A stretch of 64,000 nt of DNA from CALDTK01 sp045110575 (GTDB lineage Bacteria; Bacteroidota; Bacteroidia; Chitinophagales; Saprospiraceae): the NCBI GenBank assembly GCA_045110575.1, contig JBGCGF010000065.1:1-64000 (forward strand), written 5' to 3'. The notes below the pieces were generated by a model, which worked only from the letters and a program-made list of their open reading frames with translations, was not told the origin of the DNA and made no database searches. A program made the position numbers and the translations under genes. Shown piece after piece: positions 1-9,130 of this stretch (position 1 is the first letter of the stretch; each line of letters begins with the position of its first letter).

Positions 1-876
1 AATGCTGCTCCAACCGGAGGAGGTCCAACACCATGTGATGGTTTAACAGGCCCATCGATAGTACTACCTGATACTGTAGTTACTAGCGGCGAGATCGTCT
101 GTATTCCAGTATATGGCTACGAGCTAATTGACCTAATCGACTTTACGTTCGGTTTTGATTACGATCCAGCCAAGCTTTCGATGGATTCATTGATCAATAT
201 TCACCCGCTTCTTACGGGTGTAATGCTCAACCCTGTGAATGGTCGAATGCTCTTCAGTGAGGCAAATGGAATGGAAATCACGATTCCAAATTGTGATACA
301 CTATTCGAACTTTGTGTGACCGGCTTGGGAGCAGGTAATACAACAGATTTAATTGGATTCGCTGCAGCCCCAGCACCAGAATTCAACACCTTAGGCGGGC
401 AATTTGCAGTCGGCATTGTAGGATCAACCGTAACTATTAATGCTGCTCCAACCGGGGGAGGTCCAACACCATGTGACGGTTTAACAGGCCCATCGCTAGT
501 ACTACCTGATACCGTAGTTACTAGCGGCGAGATCGTATGTATTCCAGTATATGGCTATGAGCTAATCGACCTGATCGACTTTACGTTCGGTTTTGATTAC
601 GATCCAGCCAAGCTTTCGATGGATTCATTGATCAATATTCACCCGCTTCTTACGGGTGTAATGCTCAACCCAGTGAATGGTCGAATGCTCTTCAGTGAGG
701 CAAATGGAATGGAAATCACGATTCCAAATTGTGATACACTATTCGAACTTTGTATGACTGGCTTGGGAGCGGGCAACACAACAGACTTGATTGGATTCGC
801 TGCAGCCCCAGCACCAGAATTCAACACCTTAGGCGGTCCATTTGCCGTCGGGGTTGTAGGATCAACAGTAACGATT
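1..876 (+). repeat. 438-bp near-identical tandem repeat (two units, more diverged ones follow)
   Basis: Unit 1 (1-438) and unit 2 (439-876) encode the same 146-residue module and differ mostly at scattered third-codon positions, for example GGA/GGG and GAT/GAC. A diverged unit starts at 877 after loss of one codon in the Gly-rich linker. Unit 1 begins exactly at the window edge, so more copies may lie upstream. Confidence 0.9.
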
Positions 877-3800
877 AATCCCCCAGCCGGAGGAGGTCCA
901 ACACTATGTGACGGATTAACAATGCCTACGGTATTATTCCCAGACTCTGTAGTTGTTTCTGGCGAAGGAATCTGTCTTCCTGTGATTGGATATCAATTAG
1001 CAGATCTAAACTCATTTGCATTTCAGTTTGACTACACCGTTGGTACATTAACTGTTGATAGTGTGATCGGAATTCATCCGCTAATTCTTAGTGGCTTCCA
1101 ATTTGTAGAAGCTACCTCAAGAGTTCTTTATCAAGAACCTGGAGGATTAGAGATTGACTTCCCTGATTGTGATACCCTGTTCCACGTTTGCGTAAGCGGA
1201 ACTGGCCCAGGTAATACAACGAGCCCGATTGGTATTGCACCAGCTCCGGTACCAGAATTCAATTCTATTACAGGTCCATTTGTAGTTGATTTTCCTGCCG
1301 GGACCATCACTGTAAACCCACCCAACGGCGGTGGACCTACTGGAACGCCTTGTGATTTTCTCGGCGAACCCTCAGTCATAATCACTCCAGATACTGGAGC
1401 CGTAGGAGACATTGTTTGTCTTCCTATTCTAGCCTTTCAGTTAGCAGATATCGTCTCTTTTGCATTTGAATTAAATTCAGATAGTACGATCGCGAGGTTT
1501 GTCGACACTATGGATGTTCATCCATTAATTTCTGGAAACGGCTTTTTATTCAACACGCTAAACGGACAAACAACTCGATTCTTATGGTCACCTCCAGGTG
1601 TGAATCCTGAGATAACCATAGATGATTGTGATACGCTTTTTAAAGTGTGTTATGAACTCGTCGGTGTCGATTTGGACTCAACAGGTATTGTTTTCGGAAC
1701 AGGTATACCTCCTGAATTTAATAACAGTGGAGGAAACTTAGTAGACTCTCTCTACGACGGATTTATTCGAATCGAAGGCGGTTTGGTTCCTTGTGATCCA
1801 ATTGTAATCACTGAAGGCATCACCTTCCCTCTCTGTAATGGAGACAGCAACGGTGAGATCGACGTTACTGTAACTGGTGGCGACGGAATGAACTACACCT
1901 TCAGCTGGGCAGATGGCCCAACTACTGAAGATCGCACAGGCCTTGCTGCTGGAACCTACACGGTAACCGTAACAAGTTGTACTGAAACCAATACGAAAAG
2001 CATCATCGTTGGTGATCGAGATGTGCTCACTGCACCAGCGACCATTACTGATGTACTCTGTAATGGAGGGCTAACAGGTGAGATTGACCTTGACCCAATG
2101 GGTGGAGTTGCTCCGTACGATTACGATTGGACAGGTTTCGGTGTCGTAAATGGTATCCAAGACCAAGAAGACCTTCCTGCTGGAATGTACTCGGTAACCC
2201 TAACGGACGATAACCTTTGTACAGTCACAAATTCCTTTACCATTTCGGAGGAAAATGCTATCATAATTAATGGTCTTACCACTAACCCTTCCGGAGGAAT
2301 GAACAACGGCGAGATCAATATCACTGTAACAGGTGGAGCAGGAGGCTTTATGTACAGTTGGATAGGAACAGGTGTCGTAACCAACGATGAAGACCAGACA
2401 GGTTTAGATGCTGGTAACTATGCGGTGACGGTAGAAGATTTAAACGGCTGTACAGCTACTGAGCCTTTCACACTCACACGTAATGCACCAAGTGTTGTAA
2501 TTACCTCAACGCCATCTTGTGCAGGAGCTTCGACAGGAACGATAACGACCGTAATTACAGGTGGAAGACCTCCTTACACACTTTCATGGTCGGGAGGACT
2601 TCCTCCTCAACTAGACCATACAGGTGTGGCTCCTGGAACATACGATCTTACGCTTACGGATGCTGACGGTGTTATAGTCATGCAGAGTGTAACTGTTGGA
2701 ACACATCCTGCGATTGTGTTGACTGCTGATATCACTCCTTCTGACGGAACAGATAATGGCGCGATCGACCTTATGGTTAATGGCATGGACGGTGGCCCTT
2801 ACACCTACGTGTGGGACGATGGCCCAATAACTGAAGATCGAACAGGACTAGCTGCTGGCCAATACACCGTAACGGTGACTGATCCAGCAACGGGTTGTAC
2901 GCAAACAGATACTTACGACGTGCCTGTGGAGTCAGATATGTTGAGCGTAATTGTTGAAGTAACAGGCGTTCAATGTAACGCAGCGAATAGTGGTAGTTGT
3001 GACGGAGAGCTTTCTATCTCTATTGTTTCATCTGCAGTAGGAGATATAACCGCAACGTTCACAAACGCAGGTGCAGTTGGTCTTCCAGCTACAGCAATTC
3101 TTACTGGCCCTGGACCTCACGTATTCAACGGCTTATGTCCAGGCACATTCGATGTTCAACTTATCGATTTTGGAGGACAGCCTTTCTCTAGCACTGGTTT
3201 AGAGATTACAGAGCCTACAGAAATTGAGATTATCGATTTCGTCATCATACCTGTAGTGGGGAATGGTGCTGCTAACGGTGGGGTAGACATTACACCTTCA
3301 GGCGGAACACTGCCTTATAGTGGATTCCAGTGGAATGCAGGTCCTAATCCTATGAATGAGGACAACCTCGGACTAATTACGGGTAGTTATGATGTGACCA
3401 TTACCGATGCAAACGGTTGTGAGTTCAATTCATCTCCATTTATCGTAGGTCAATTCGAGCTATTTAATGTCAACGTAGTCGGTGTTACCTGTGCAAGTGA
3501 GCTTAACGGTTCAATTGACATTAGTGTGCGAGGTGCTGTAGGACCATTTACCTATCTATGGAGTAACGGTGCAGTCACGCAGGACTTGGTGAACGTCCAA
3601 GCAGGTACTTACACCGTTACTGTAACGGATACCCGCAGTCTTAGAGAAATTACAGGAACGTACGAAGTTGTTTCTCAATCAAATTTGCTTGCCACAGCGC
3701 AAGTCATTTCTAACTTCAACGGCTTCCAAGTTTCATGTATCGGACAAGAAGATGCTACGATCGAAGGATTTGCTTCTGGAGGTTCTGGCAATACCGTACT

Positions 3801-4686
3801 AACATGGAATACTGGATTTGTCGGTAACCCTTTAACAGGAGTTGGAGCCGGAACGTATTGGGTGGAGGCGCAAGATGATCTTGGTTGCATTTCTAGATCA
3901 GGAGACGTTATCGTTTCTGATCCAGATCCTATGCTAGCGGACATTCGTGCAGACAACATTCGTTGTGCTGGAGAGGAGAACGGTAGACTCACAGCAACCA
4001 TCACAGGAGGAGCTGGCGATCATACCTATGAATGGTTTGATTCAACTGGCGAATTCCTTTCTGGAGAGCGCGTAGCACCTAGGCTTTCTGCAGGCACGTA
4101 TACTTTAATTGTAACTGACGATAACGGATGTACACAGACGTTTACGGCAGGAATAACAGAGCCTATACCAATGACGGTAACCGCTACTGTTATGAATGCG
4201 ACCCAGCTCATTCCAGGATCAATCCAGCTCAACATTGCAGGAGGCACACAGCCTTATGTTATTTCTTGGGAAGGTCGTGATGAGACGACTGATCGTTTGG
4301 GACCTATCCCATTTGGTACATACACGTACTCCGTGACTGATGTCAATGGTTGTGAAATCATTACAGATAACGTGAGGGTCGCTAATGGTGATTTCGAATG
4401 TCTTGTTGGATCAGTGGTCATCACACCCGCAACGATGGATGGACTTAATGATCTCTTCATGATCAACTGTATTGAAGATCACCCAGACAACACTGTAGAG
4501 GTATTTAACCGTTGGGGCCAGATCGTCTATGAGGATTCAGGATACGACAACGTAGCCGTAGTATTCGACGGTCGTACGCGCTCTGGAGAGGTTTTGCCGG
4601 AAGGTGGATACTTCTTCGTATTACGCTATCGGGATACTAATGGTGATGAGCAAATCAAAAAAGGCTCACTCAACCTGCTTCGATAG
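1..4686 (+). CDS. T9SS-secreted SprB-repeat surface adhesin, 5' end outside window
   Basis: The frame is already open at base 1, so the N-terminus is missing; about 1561 residues are visible. The first ~600 residues hold tandem beta-sandwich units of about 146 residues with the pattern SGExVCxPVxxYxLxDLxxFxFxFDYD, resembling cohesin-type modules. From about base 1795 to 4380 follow ~80-residue SprB-type repeats, each closing on GxYTVTVTDxxGC. The last ~85 residues (VFNRWGQIVYE, then FDGRTRSGEVLPEGGYFF) match the gliding-motility-associated C-terminal domain, a type-B sorting signal of the type IX secretion system. The protein is therefore expected to be exported through T9SS and held at the cell surface. 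The PorP/SprF gene 62 bp downstream is the usual partner of such adhesins. The ligand is unknown. The first modules are nearly identical at DNA level, which points to recent duplication. Confidence 0.9.
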   Translation, partial: NAAPTGGGPTPCDGLTGPSIVLPDTVVTSGEIVCIPVYGYELIDLIDFTFGFDYDPAKLSMDSLINIHPLLTGVMLNPVNGRMLFSEANGMEITIPNCDTLFELCVTGLGAGNTTDLIGFAAAPAPEFNTLGGQFAVGIVGSTVTINAAPTGGGPTPCDGLTGPSLVLPDTVVTSGEIVCIPVYGYELIDLIDFTFGFDYDPAKLSMDSLINIHPLLTGVMLNPVNGRMLFSEANGMEITIPNCDTLFELCMTGLGAGNTTDLIGFAAAPAPEFNTLGGPFAVGVVGSTVTINPPAGGGPTLCDGLTMPTVLFPDSVVVSGEGICLPVIGYQLADLNSFAFQFDYTVGTLTVDSVIGIHPLILSGFQFVEATSRVLYQEPGGLEIDFPDCDTLFHVCVSGTGPGNTTSPIGIAPAPVPEFNSITGPFVVDFPAGTITVNPPNGGGPTGTPCDFLGEPSVIITPDTGAVGDIVCLPILAFQLADIVSFAFELNSDSTIARFVDTMDVHPLISGNGFLFNTLNGQTTRFLWSPPGVNPEITIDDCDTLFKVCYELVGVDLDSTGIVFGTGIPPEFNNSGGNLVDSLYDGFIRIEGGLVPCDPIVITEGITFPLCNGDSNGEIDVTVTGGDGMNYTFSWADGPTTEDRTGLAAGTYTVTVTSCTETNTKSIIVGDRDVLTAPATITDVLCNGGLTGEIDLDPMGGVAPYDYDWTGFGVVNGIQDQEDLPAGMYSVTLTDDNLCTVTNSFTISEENAIIINGLTTNPSGGMNNGEINITVTGGAGGFMYSWIGTGVVTNDEDQTGLDAGNYAVTVEDLNGCTATEPFTLTRNAPSVVITSTPSCAGASTGTITTVITGGRPPYTLSWSGGLPPQLDHTGVAPGTYDLTLTDADGVIVMQSVTVGTHPAIVLTADITPSDGTDNGAIDLMVNGMDGGPYTYVWDDGPITEDRTGLAAGQYTVTVTDPATGCTQTDTYDVPVESDMLSVIVEVTGVQCNAANSGSCDGELSISIVSSAVGDITATFTNAGAVGLPATAILTGPGPHVFNGLCPGTFDVQLIDFGGQPFSSTGLEITEPTEIEIIDFVIIPVVGNGAANGGVDITPSGGTLPYSGFQWNAGPNPMNEDNLGLITGSYDVTITDANGCEFNSSPFIVGQFELFNVNVVGVTCASELNGSIDISVRGAVGPFTYLWSNGAVTQDLVNVQAGTYTVTVTDTRSLREITGTYEVVSQSNLLATAQVISNFNGFQVSCIGQEDATIEGFASGGSGNTVLTWNTGFVGNPLTGVGAGTYWVEAQDDLGCISRSGDVIVSDPDPMLADIRADNIRCAGEENGRLTATITGGAGDHTYEWFDSTGEFLSGERVAPRLSAGTYTLIVTDDNGCTQTFTAGITEPIPMTVTATVMNATQLIPGSIQLNIAGGTQPYVISWEGRDETTDRLGPIPFGTYTYSVTDVNGCEIITDNVRVANGDFECLVGSVVITPATMDGLNDLFMINCIEDHPDNTVEVFNRWGQIVYEDSGYDNVAVVFDGRTRSGEVLPEGGYFFVLRYRDTNGDEQIKKGSLNLLR

Positions 4687-4748
4687 CCCGCCTATCCCAC
4701 CCCAAAGACCTGACCCCTTCCCTTCAACCGATTTAACTCAGCTTTCTA

Positions 4749-5684
4749 ATGAAGAAGCTTCTCTACATAGCCAGTCTTCTTTTTGTAGTAGGTCAATTGA
4801 CCGCTCAAAACGAAGCAATTCTTACTCAATACACGGTTCAACCGTATCTTCTTAACCCGGCACTCTCTGGATTCGATGACCTTCATCAAATCCGAATGAA
4901 CTACCGTTCTTCTTGGACGGGATTTCCTGATGCACCAAACACATACGCACTGAACTACAACGGTCCAGTGAGTAAGAACTTTGGTATCGGAGGTCAAGTT
5001 CTAGGAGAGAACGTTGCCAGCACTTTTCGCTACAACGTTAAAGTCTCTTACGCCTTTCATGCCGATGTGAATGACTTTCGCTTAGCCGGTGGATTTTCGA
5101 CCTCATTTTCTAACTTTCGATTGAGAGATCGTGCAACTGCAGGAAGCGTCTTCGCATATGATCCGAATGATCCAGATGTGTTGGAAGCCTTAGCTGGTAA
5201 AAACTCATTTGATGCAGCGCTTGGATTTCATGCTCGCTACCGCAATCAGTCTTTCGTAGGACTAACCTTCCCTTCTTTGATTTCTGCTCGCTTGGACGAG
5301 ATTGATACAACTCCAGATGAAGTTGGCGGTGCAGACAATTTCATTCTCCGAATCGGACAAGACATTCGCATCAAGGAGCGCAACTTCCAGGTTACTCCTT
5401 CTGTGGTTATTAGCCGCGTCTTTGGAGCGCCTTTCCGCGTTGATTTCAACGCAGTCGCTAGCTTCCTTGACGAGCAATTTGTTGCTGGCCTAGGCTACCG
5501 TGCAGGTGCAGGTAACGATGTAGGTGTATTGCTAGGAACTAAATTTGATCGTCTTCGTCTATTCTATAGTTATGACCTCAATTTTGGAACCTTCCAGACC
5601 TACAACGGAGGATCTCATGAAATCACCTTAGGGTTTGATTTCGATTCGAAAGAGAAGACGGTAGATGCCGCTCGCTACGAGTAA
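4749..5684 (+). CDS. PorP/SprF-family outer membrane protein
   Basis: The 311-residue protein has a signal peptide ending in LTAQ, then the family's typical N-terminus (ILTQYTVQPYLLNPALSG) and repeated amphipathic beta strands ending in a YSYDLNF...GSHEITLGFDFD terminus. This is the PorP/SprF family. Members are outer-membrane beta-barrels that work with T9SS, often anchoring or helping the secretion of a neighbouring SprB-like adhesin. It lies directly downstream of such an adhesin and is followed by a strong terminator, so the two genes probably form a transcription unit. Substrate pairing is inferred from position only. Confidence 0.9.
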   Translation: MKKLLYIASLLFVVGQLTAQNEAILTQYTVQPYLLNPALSGFDDLHQIRMNYRSSWTGFPDAPNTYALNYNGPVSKNFGIGGQVLGENVASTFRYNVKVSYAFHADVNDFRLAGGFSTSFSNFRLRDRATAGSVFAYDPNDPDVLEALAGKNSFDAALGFHARYRNQSFVGLTFPSLISARLDEIDTTPDEVGGADNFILRIGQDIRIKERNFQVTPSVVISRVFGAPFRVDFNAVASFLDEQFVAGLGYRAGAGNDVGVLLGTKFDRLRLFYSYDLNFGTFQTYNGGSHEITLGFDFDSKEKTVDAARYE

Positions 5685-5708
5685 GAGAGAATAGCGTCAG
5701 TTCTATTA

Positions 5709-5746
5709 AAAAGCGTCCGTGGGTCAATTGATCCGCGGACGCTTTT
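5709..5746 (+). terminator. Rho-independent terminator after porP/sprF
   Basis: An 11-bp perfect stem (AAAAGCGTCCG / CGGACGCTTTT), extended by further weaker pairs, is followed by TTTG and a T-rich stretch. It ends the adhesin-porP/sprF unit. Confidence 0.85.
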
Positions 5747-5839
5747 GTTTTGCTATTCAACGGGTTTTTATTTCCAGTAGACCAATTACGGGGCTTCTGG
5801 CAAATGATTTGCTTTAGAGTAGGTAACAACAGCCGAAAA

Positions 5840-6268
5840 ATGAAACGAGTTCTAATTACCGAGAGTACCGAAGCAAAAGAGATCCTCCTTAAAAACGCAT
5901 TTGAAGCATTGGATGACTCCTATGCACTTTCATTCGTTTCTTCTGGTGAGGAATGCTTGGCCTATCTCCAAAACTCGGACAACTATGATCTGTGTTTCAT
6001 TCTCCTTGACCTCAACGTTTCAGGCGTAGTAGGGACAGACCTGCTGTCTCGTCTTTCGATGGAAGAGTCGTTCCGCACAATTCCAGTGATTGTATTCTCT
6101 GAGAATTCAGACGCTGAAGAAATCGTGAAGTGCTACAATGATGGCGCAAACGCTTACGTAAAGCGTCCGGAAGCTGAAGAGGATTACGCAAAAGTAATTG
6201 CGACGATCACTGACTTTTGGGGTAACATCAATGTGCTGGCAAAACCAGAGGCTGTTGTAGAATTCTAA
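5840..6268 (+). CDS. Single-domain response regulator (receiver protein)
   Basis: The frame is open from 5750, but the ATG at 5840 begins the canonical receiver fold (MKRVLITEST), so this start is preferred and gives 142 residues. The phosphoacceptor aspartate is in ILLDLNVSG (about residue 57). The switch Ser/Thr region is PVIVFSE and the conserved lysine is in AYVKRP. One of the usual N-terminal acidic residues is replaced: the sequence is ITES rather than VDDE-like. There is no output domain, and no histidine kinase gene is nearby, so the partner is unknown. It may act as a stand-alone phosphorelay or motility-type receiver. Confidence 0.85.
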   Translation: MKRVLITESTEAKEILLKNAFEALDDSYALSFVSSGEECLAYLQNSDNYDLCFILLDLNVSGVVGTDLLSRLSMEESFRTIPVIVFSENSDAEEIVKCYNDGANAYVKRPEAEEDYAKVIATITDFWGNINVLAKPEAVVEF

Positions 6269-6284
6269 ACGAGCAGCTCATACG

Positions 6285-7214
6285 CTACTTGTTTTCTTTA
6301 AGAAACGATATGGTTTGCTGGATACCCGGCAAACCTTTTCGTTTTATAGGGGACTTCTTAAACACCTTTCGAAAGGACTCGTCTGTGATCTCTAGCCAAT
6401 CGTTAGAACTCATTGTTGCTAACTCAGGATAAGGCGTCAACTCCTCGTCTTGATGAGGTTCCGAGAATCGATTCCACGGACAGACCTCTTGACAAATGTC
6501 GCAACCGAAGGCCCATCCTTCCATGTTTTGGCGAAAGCTCTCGTCGATGTTCTCTTTTAGCTCAATCGTTAAGTAGCTGATACATTTTCCAGCATCTACT
6601 AGGTATCCATTTGGTGCGATCGCATCCGTTGGACAGGCATCAATGCACTTGGTACAGGTGCCACAAAAGTCATCCATTGGTCCATCAGGCTCGAATTCGA
6701 GGTCGATGATGAGTTCACAAAGGAAGAAGTAGCTTCCCATGTCGCGCCGCAGCAATAGGCTGTTCTTGCCGAGCCAACCTTGGCCTGTTCGTTGGGCCCA
6801 CTGGCGTTCTAATACGGGAGCTGAATCGACAAACACTCGCCCTTCGATCGCACCGTACTGCGTTTGCAATTGTTTGAGTAGCTCTTTCCCTCTGCGCTTG
6901 ACCACGAAATGGTAGTCTTCACCATACGCGTAACGCGCAATTTTTGGAGACGCTAAAGAAGGCGTCTCATCTGCTGGATAGTAGTTGAAACCCAAAACCA
7001 CTACGGTCTTCGCACCTGGCACCAGCTTCGTTGGGTCGACGCGCTTGTCGAAATGGTTGGCCATATAATCTAGCCGCGCGTGGTTGCCACCATTCAACCA
7101 GCTTTCTAGCTGCCGCGCTTCCGGTTCCATGAACTCGGCCTTCGCCACACCACAAAACGCAAAGCCCAGTTCATGGGCTTTGCGTTTTAAATCTTGTGTG
7201 GGAAGTAGAGACAA
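6285..7214 (-). CDS. queG: Epoxyqueuosine reductase QueG
   Basis: The 309-residue protein reduces epoxyqueuosine to queuosine in tRNA, the last step of Q biosynthesis, using cobalamin and two 4Fe-4S clusters. The ferredoxin-like cysteine motifs CGTCTKCIDACPTDAI and CDICQEVCPWN are both present, as is the N-terminal family pattern (LGFAFCGVAKAEF). Length is as expected for the family, which varies at the C-terminus. The start lies 3 bp after the fabG stop, so the two genes are probably co-transcribed. Codons 9 to 20 form a perfect 15-bp hairpin in the mRNA, which is unusual. One exact copy of the iterated 14-mer lies at 6525-6538 and encodes SFRQN. Confidence 0.93.
   Translation of the reverse strand: MSLLPTQDLKRKAHELGFAFCGVAKAEFMEPEARQLESWLNGGNHARLDYMANHFDKRVDPTKLVPGAKTVVVLGFNYYPADETPSLASPKIARYAYGEDYHFVVKRRGKELLKQLQTQYGAIEGRVFVDSAPVLERQWAQRTGQGWLGKNSLLLRRDMGSYFFLCELIIDLEFEPDGPMDDFCGTCTKCIDACPTDAIAPNGYLVDAGKCISYLTIELKENIDESFRQNMEGWAFGCDICQEVCPWNRFSEPHQDEELTPYPELATMSSNDWLEITDESFRKVFKKSPIKRKGLPGIQQTISFLKENK
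6525..6538 (+). repeat. Iterated 14-mer GTTTTGGCGAAAGC, exact copy 1
   Basis: Exact copy, inside queG. In the gene sense it reads GCTTTCGCCAAAAC and encodes FRQN. Confidence 0.95.
7154..7188 (-). other. Perfect 15-bp hairpin inside the 5' end of queG
   Basis: The arms AAAACGCAAAGCCCA and TGGGCTTTGCGTTTT are perfectly complementary around a 5-nt loop. It sits 26 nt into the queG coding sequence, just after fabG, and ends in TTTT like a terminator or attenuator. A regulatory role is inference. Confidence 0.6.
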
Positions 7215-7217
7215 GTT

Positions 7218-7955
7218 CTAGGTATTAAGTGCTCCACATACGCTGATGGTTTGCCCATTCACGTAGGAAGAAAGGTCGCTTGCAAGGAAGACACATGCAT
7301 CGGCTACTTCTGTAGCATTACCCAATCGGCGCATTGGAATCGCATCCATGAAGCCTTGCTTGGTTTTGTCGTCAAGCACCTCAGTCATCTCTGTTGCGAT
7401 AAATCCAGGTGCGATAGAATTGCAACGAATGCCTCTCGATCCAACCTCTTTGGCGATACTCTTGGTGAAGCCGAAGATGCCCGCTTTACTCGCTGCATAG
7501 TTCGCTTGTCCAGCATTACCGAAGTCGCCTACCACAGAGCTCATGTTGATGATCGAGCCCGAGCGAGCTTTCATCATCGTACGCATGACGTGCTTGGTGA
7601 GGTTGAAGACAGACTTAAGGTTGGTGTGAATTACAGAATCCCATTGGTCTTCAGACATACGTAGCATGAGGTTGTCACGCGTGATGCCAGCGTTATTTAC
7701 GACAATGTCGATCTGACCGAATCCTTCAAGAACGTCTTTGATGAGCTGCTCCGCTTGCGCAAAATCAGCTGCGTCGCTTTGAAACGCTTTGACGTCATCG
7801 CCAAGTTCGGCAACGATCGCATTGGCTTTATCAGCCGAGCGTGCATACGTGAAGGCCACCTTGGCTCCGTGGTTGTGAAAACGTCTTACGATCGCTTCAC
7901 CGATACCTCGGCTTCCTCCTGTGACAATGGCAACTTTTCCTTCGAGCAACTTCAT
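7218..7955 (-). CDS. fabG: 3-oxoacyl-[acyl-carrier-protein] reductase
   Basis: The 245-residue short-chain dehydrogenase reduces 3-oxoacyl-ACP with NADPH in fatty acid elongation. The cofactor loop TGGSRGIGEA is at the N-terminus, the NNAG motif follows (VVNNAGITRDNL), and the catalytic Ser-Tyr-Lys set is in NMSSVVG and NYAASKAG. The pattern ITRDNLMLRMSEDQW is typical of true FabG rather than of a generic SDR. The terminus VNGQTISVCGAL is slightly unusual, as most FabG proteins end VDGGM. It is followed at 3 bp by queG. Confidence 0.93.
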   Translation of the reverse strand: MKLLEGKVAIVTGGSRGIGEAIVRRFHNHGAKVAFTYARSADKANAIVAELGDDVKAFQSDAADFAQAEQLIKDVLEGFGQIDIVVNNAGITRDNLMLRMSEDQWDSVIHTNLKSVFNLTKHVMRTMMKARSGSIINMSSVVGDFGNAGQANYAASKAGIFGFTKSIAKEVGSRGIRCNSIAPGFIATEMTEVLDDKTKQGFMDAIPMRRLGNATEVADACVFLASDLSSYVNGQTISVCGALNT

Positions 7956-8013
7956 AGACTTTGGCGTAAGTGAGTCACAAAGAAAACAGAATATGGTCGT
8001 CTTGAACAGGCTC

Positions 8014-8790
8014 TTATTCTACCGTGATCACGTGACCGTCGTATCCTAGCTTCATTCCGGCAGGAAGGCGACGTTCTATACTTTCGTGAAAACCTGCCAA
8101 GTGGCTCATGTGGATGAATCTCGTCTGTTTGGCTGCGATCTCACCAGCGAACGCAAGTGCTTCCACCTCGTTCATGTGGCTATGGTGCTCATGTTGGTGT
8201 AGCAAGCTCGTAACGAGTGTATCGAGATTGGTCAACATTGCCTGTGATTCCTCAGGGACCAGCTTGACGTCTGTTAGGTAGGCCGTCCTGCTTACGCGAA
8301 AACCCAAGATCGGAAGGTTGCCATGCATAACGCGAAGCGGCATGATTGGAGGTAAAGAGCCAATCGTAAGCGCTTTACCTACTTCAAGATCGAGCAACTC
8401 AAACCTCGGCGCGCCCGGATAAGGGGTTTTGGCGAAAGCATACGCAAAACGCTGTCTTATCTCCTCTTGAACTCGAGGCTCTGCATAAATAGGGAAAGCC
8501 TTTTTGCGCTTGAAAATGAATGGACGGAGATCATCCAAACCAATCAGGTGGTCATTATGCTCGTGTGTAATCACCACTGCGTCGAGGTCATCAATGCCTG
8601 TCTTTAACAGTTGTTGACGGACATCAGGTCCACAATCGATGAGCACACGTGTGTCACCGTTGTCAAGCAGTGCCGCACACCTTAGACGATTGTCTTTCGG
8701 GTCAGTGCTCGAGCAAACCTCACACGAGCATGCAATCACAGGTATACCTTGTGATGTCGCTGTTCCAAGAAGAGTAAGTGTAGTTGCCAG
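8014..8790 (-). CDS. Metallo-beta-lactamase-fold hydrolase (PhnP-like), non-ATG start
   Basis: The protein has the metal-binding motif THEHNDHLIG and later His/Asp ligands (MSHLAGF, DGHVI). It resembles the PhnP / MBL-fold phosphodiesterase group. The first ATG is at 8739, but the frame continues upstream with the conserved family N-terminus TTLTLLGTATSQGIPV, so the ATG start would remove essential strand 1. No ATG, GTG or TTG exists between the in-frame stop (8802-8800) and this segment. The CTG at 8790 or the ATT at 8793 is the likely start, unless there is a base error. The upstream gene's TAA stop is only about 2 codons away, suggesting translational coupling. An exact 14-mer copy encodes AFAKT. 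Substrate unknown. Confidence 0.75.
   Translation of the reverse strand: MATTLTLLGTATSQGIPVIACSCEVCSSTDPKDNRLRCAALLDNGDTRVLIDCGPDVRQQLLKTGIDDLDAVVITHEHNDHLIGLDDLRPFIFKRKKAFPIYAEPRVQEEIRQRFAYAFAKTPYPGAPRFELLDLEVGKALTIGSLPPIMPLRVMHGNLPILGFRVSRTAYLTDVKLVPEESQAMLTNLDTLVTSLLHQHEHHSHMNEVEALAFAGEIAAKQTRFIHMSHLAGFHESIERRLPAGMKLGYDGHVITVE
8426..8439 (+). repeat. Iterated 14-mer GTTTTGGCGAAAGC, exact copy 2
   Basis: Exact copy, inside the MBL-fold hydrolase gene; encodes AFAKT in the gene sense. Confidence 0.95.
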
Positions 8791-8799
8791 AATACTGAG

Positions 8800-9081
8800 T
8801 TAAGATTCAGTTTCGGTAACTGGATTCGTTTTCAAGATATCCGCAAAAAGCTCGTGATGCTCTTCAGGAAGGTCATCATAGCTCAACGCTAGGCCAGCAA
8901 TGAGCTCGCGGAGTTTGAGTATGCGCGCCGCAGGGTCGAAGAACCGATTAACAACGATGACCTTTCGTTCATGAACCACACAGTAGCCCGCACGAAAGTG
9001 ACCTCGCTCATAGCGCAAAGAGTAGCCAGCAGCTTTGAGCAAGGCCTCTGTCTTTAATAATTTTGTCTTATCTGTTGCCAC
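8800..9081 (-). CDS. Conserved hypothetical protein, 93 aa
   Basis: A short soluble protein with no signal peptide or membrane segment. It begins with KTEALLKAAGYSLRYERGHFRAGYC and ends with an acidic tail (LPEEHHELFADIL). It is translated directly before the MBL-fold hydrolase (about 9 bp between the TAA and the proposed CTG start), so the two are probably an operon. The coding region is convincing because the spacing is tight and no other frame is long here. I do not recognise the family and assign no function. Confidence 0.7.
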   Translation of the reverse strand: MATDKTKLLKTEALLKAAGYSLRYERGHFRAGYCVVHERKVIVVNRFFDPAARILKLRELIAGLALSYDDLPEEHHELFADILKTNPVTETES

Positions 9082-9117
9082 GGCTCAAAGATGCAAAAGT
9101 CGAGGCTACCTTCTCAC

Positions 9118-9125
9118 TATCTTCG
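9118..9125 (+). promoter_or_regulatory. -7 promoter box TATCTTCG, 5 nt before ATG
   Basis: Matches the Bacteroidota TAnnTTTG box. The spacing to the ATG at 9131 implies a leaderless or nearly leaderless transcript and decides the start of the next gene. Confidence 0.55.
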
Positions 9126-9130
9126 CCCAC

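Noticed and set aside
4604..4855. Small frame overlapping the adhesin end and porP/sprF
   Set aside because: Serine-rich shadow in another frame, overlapping two well-supported genes.
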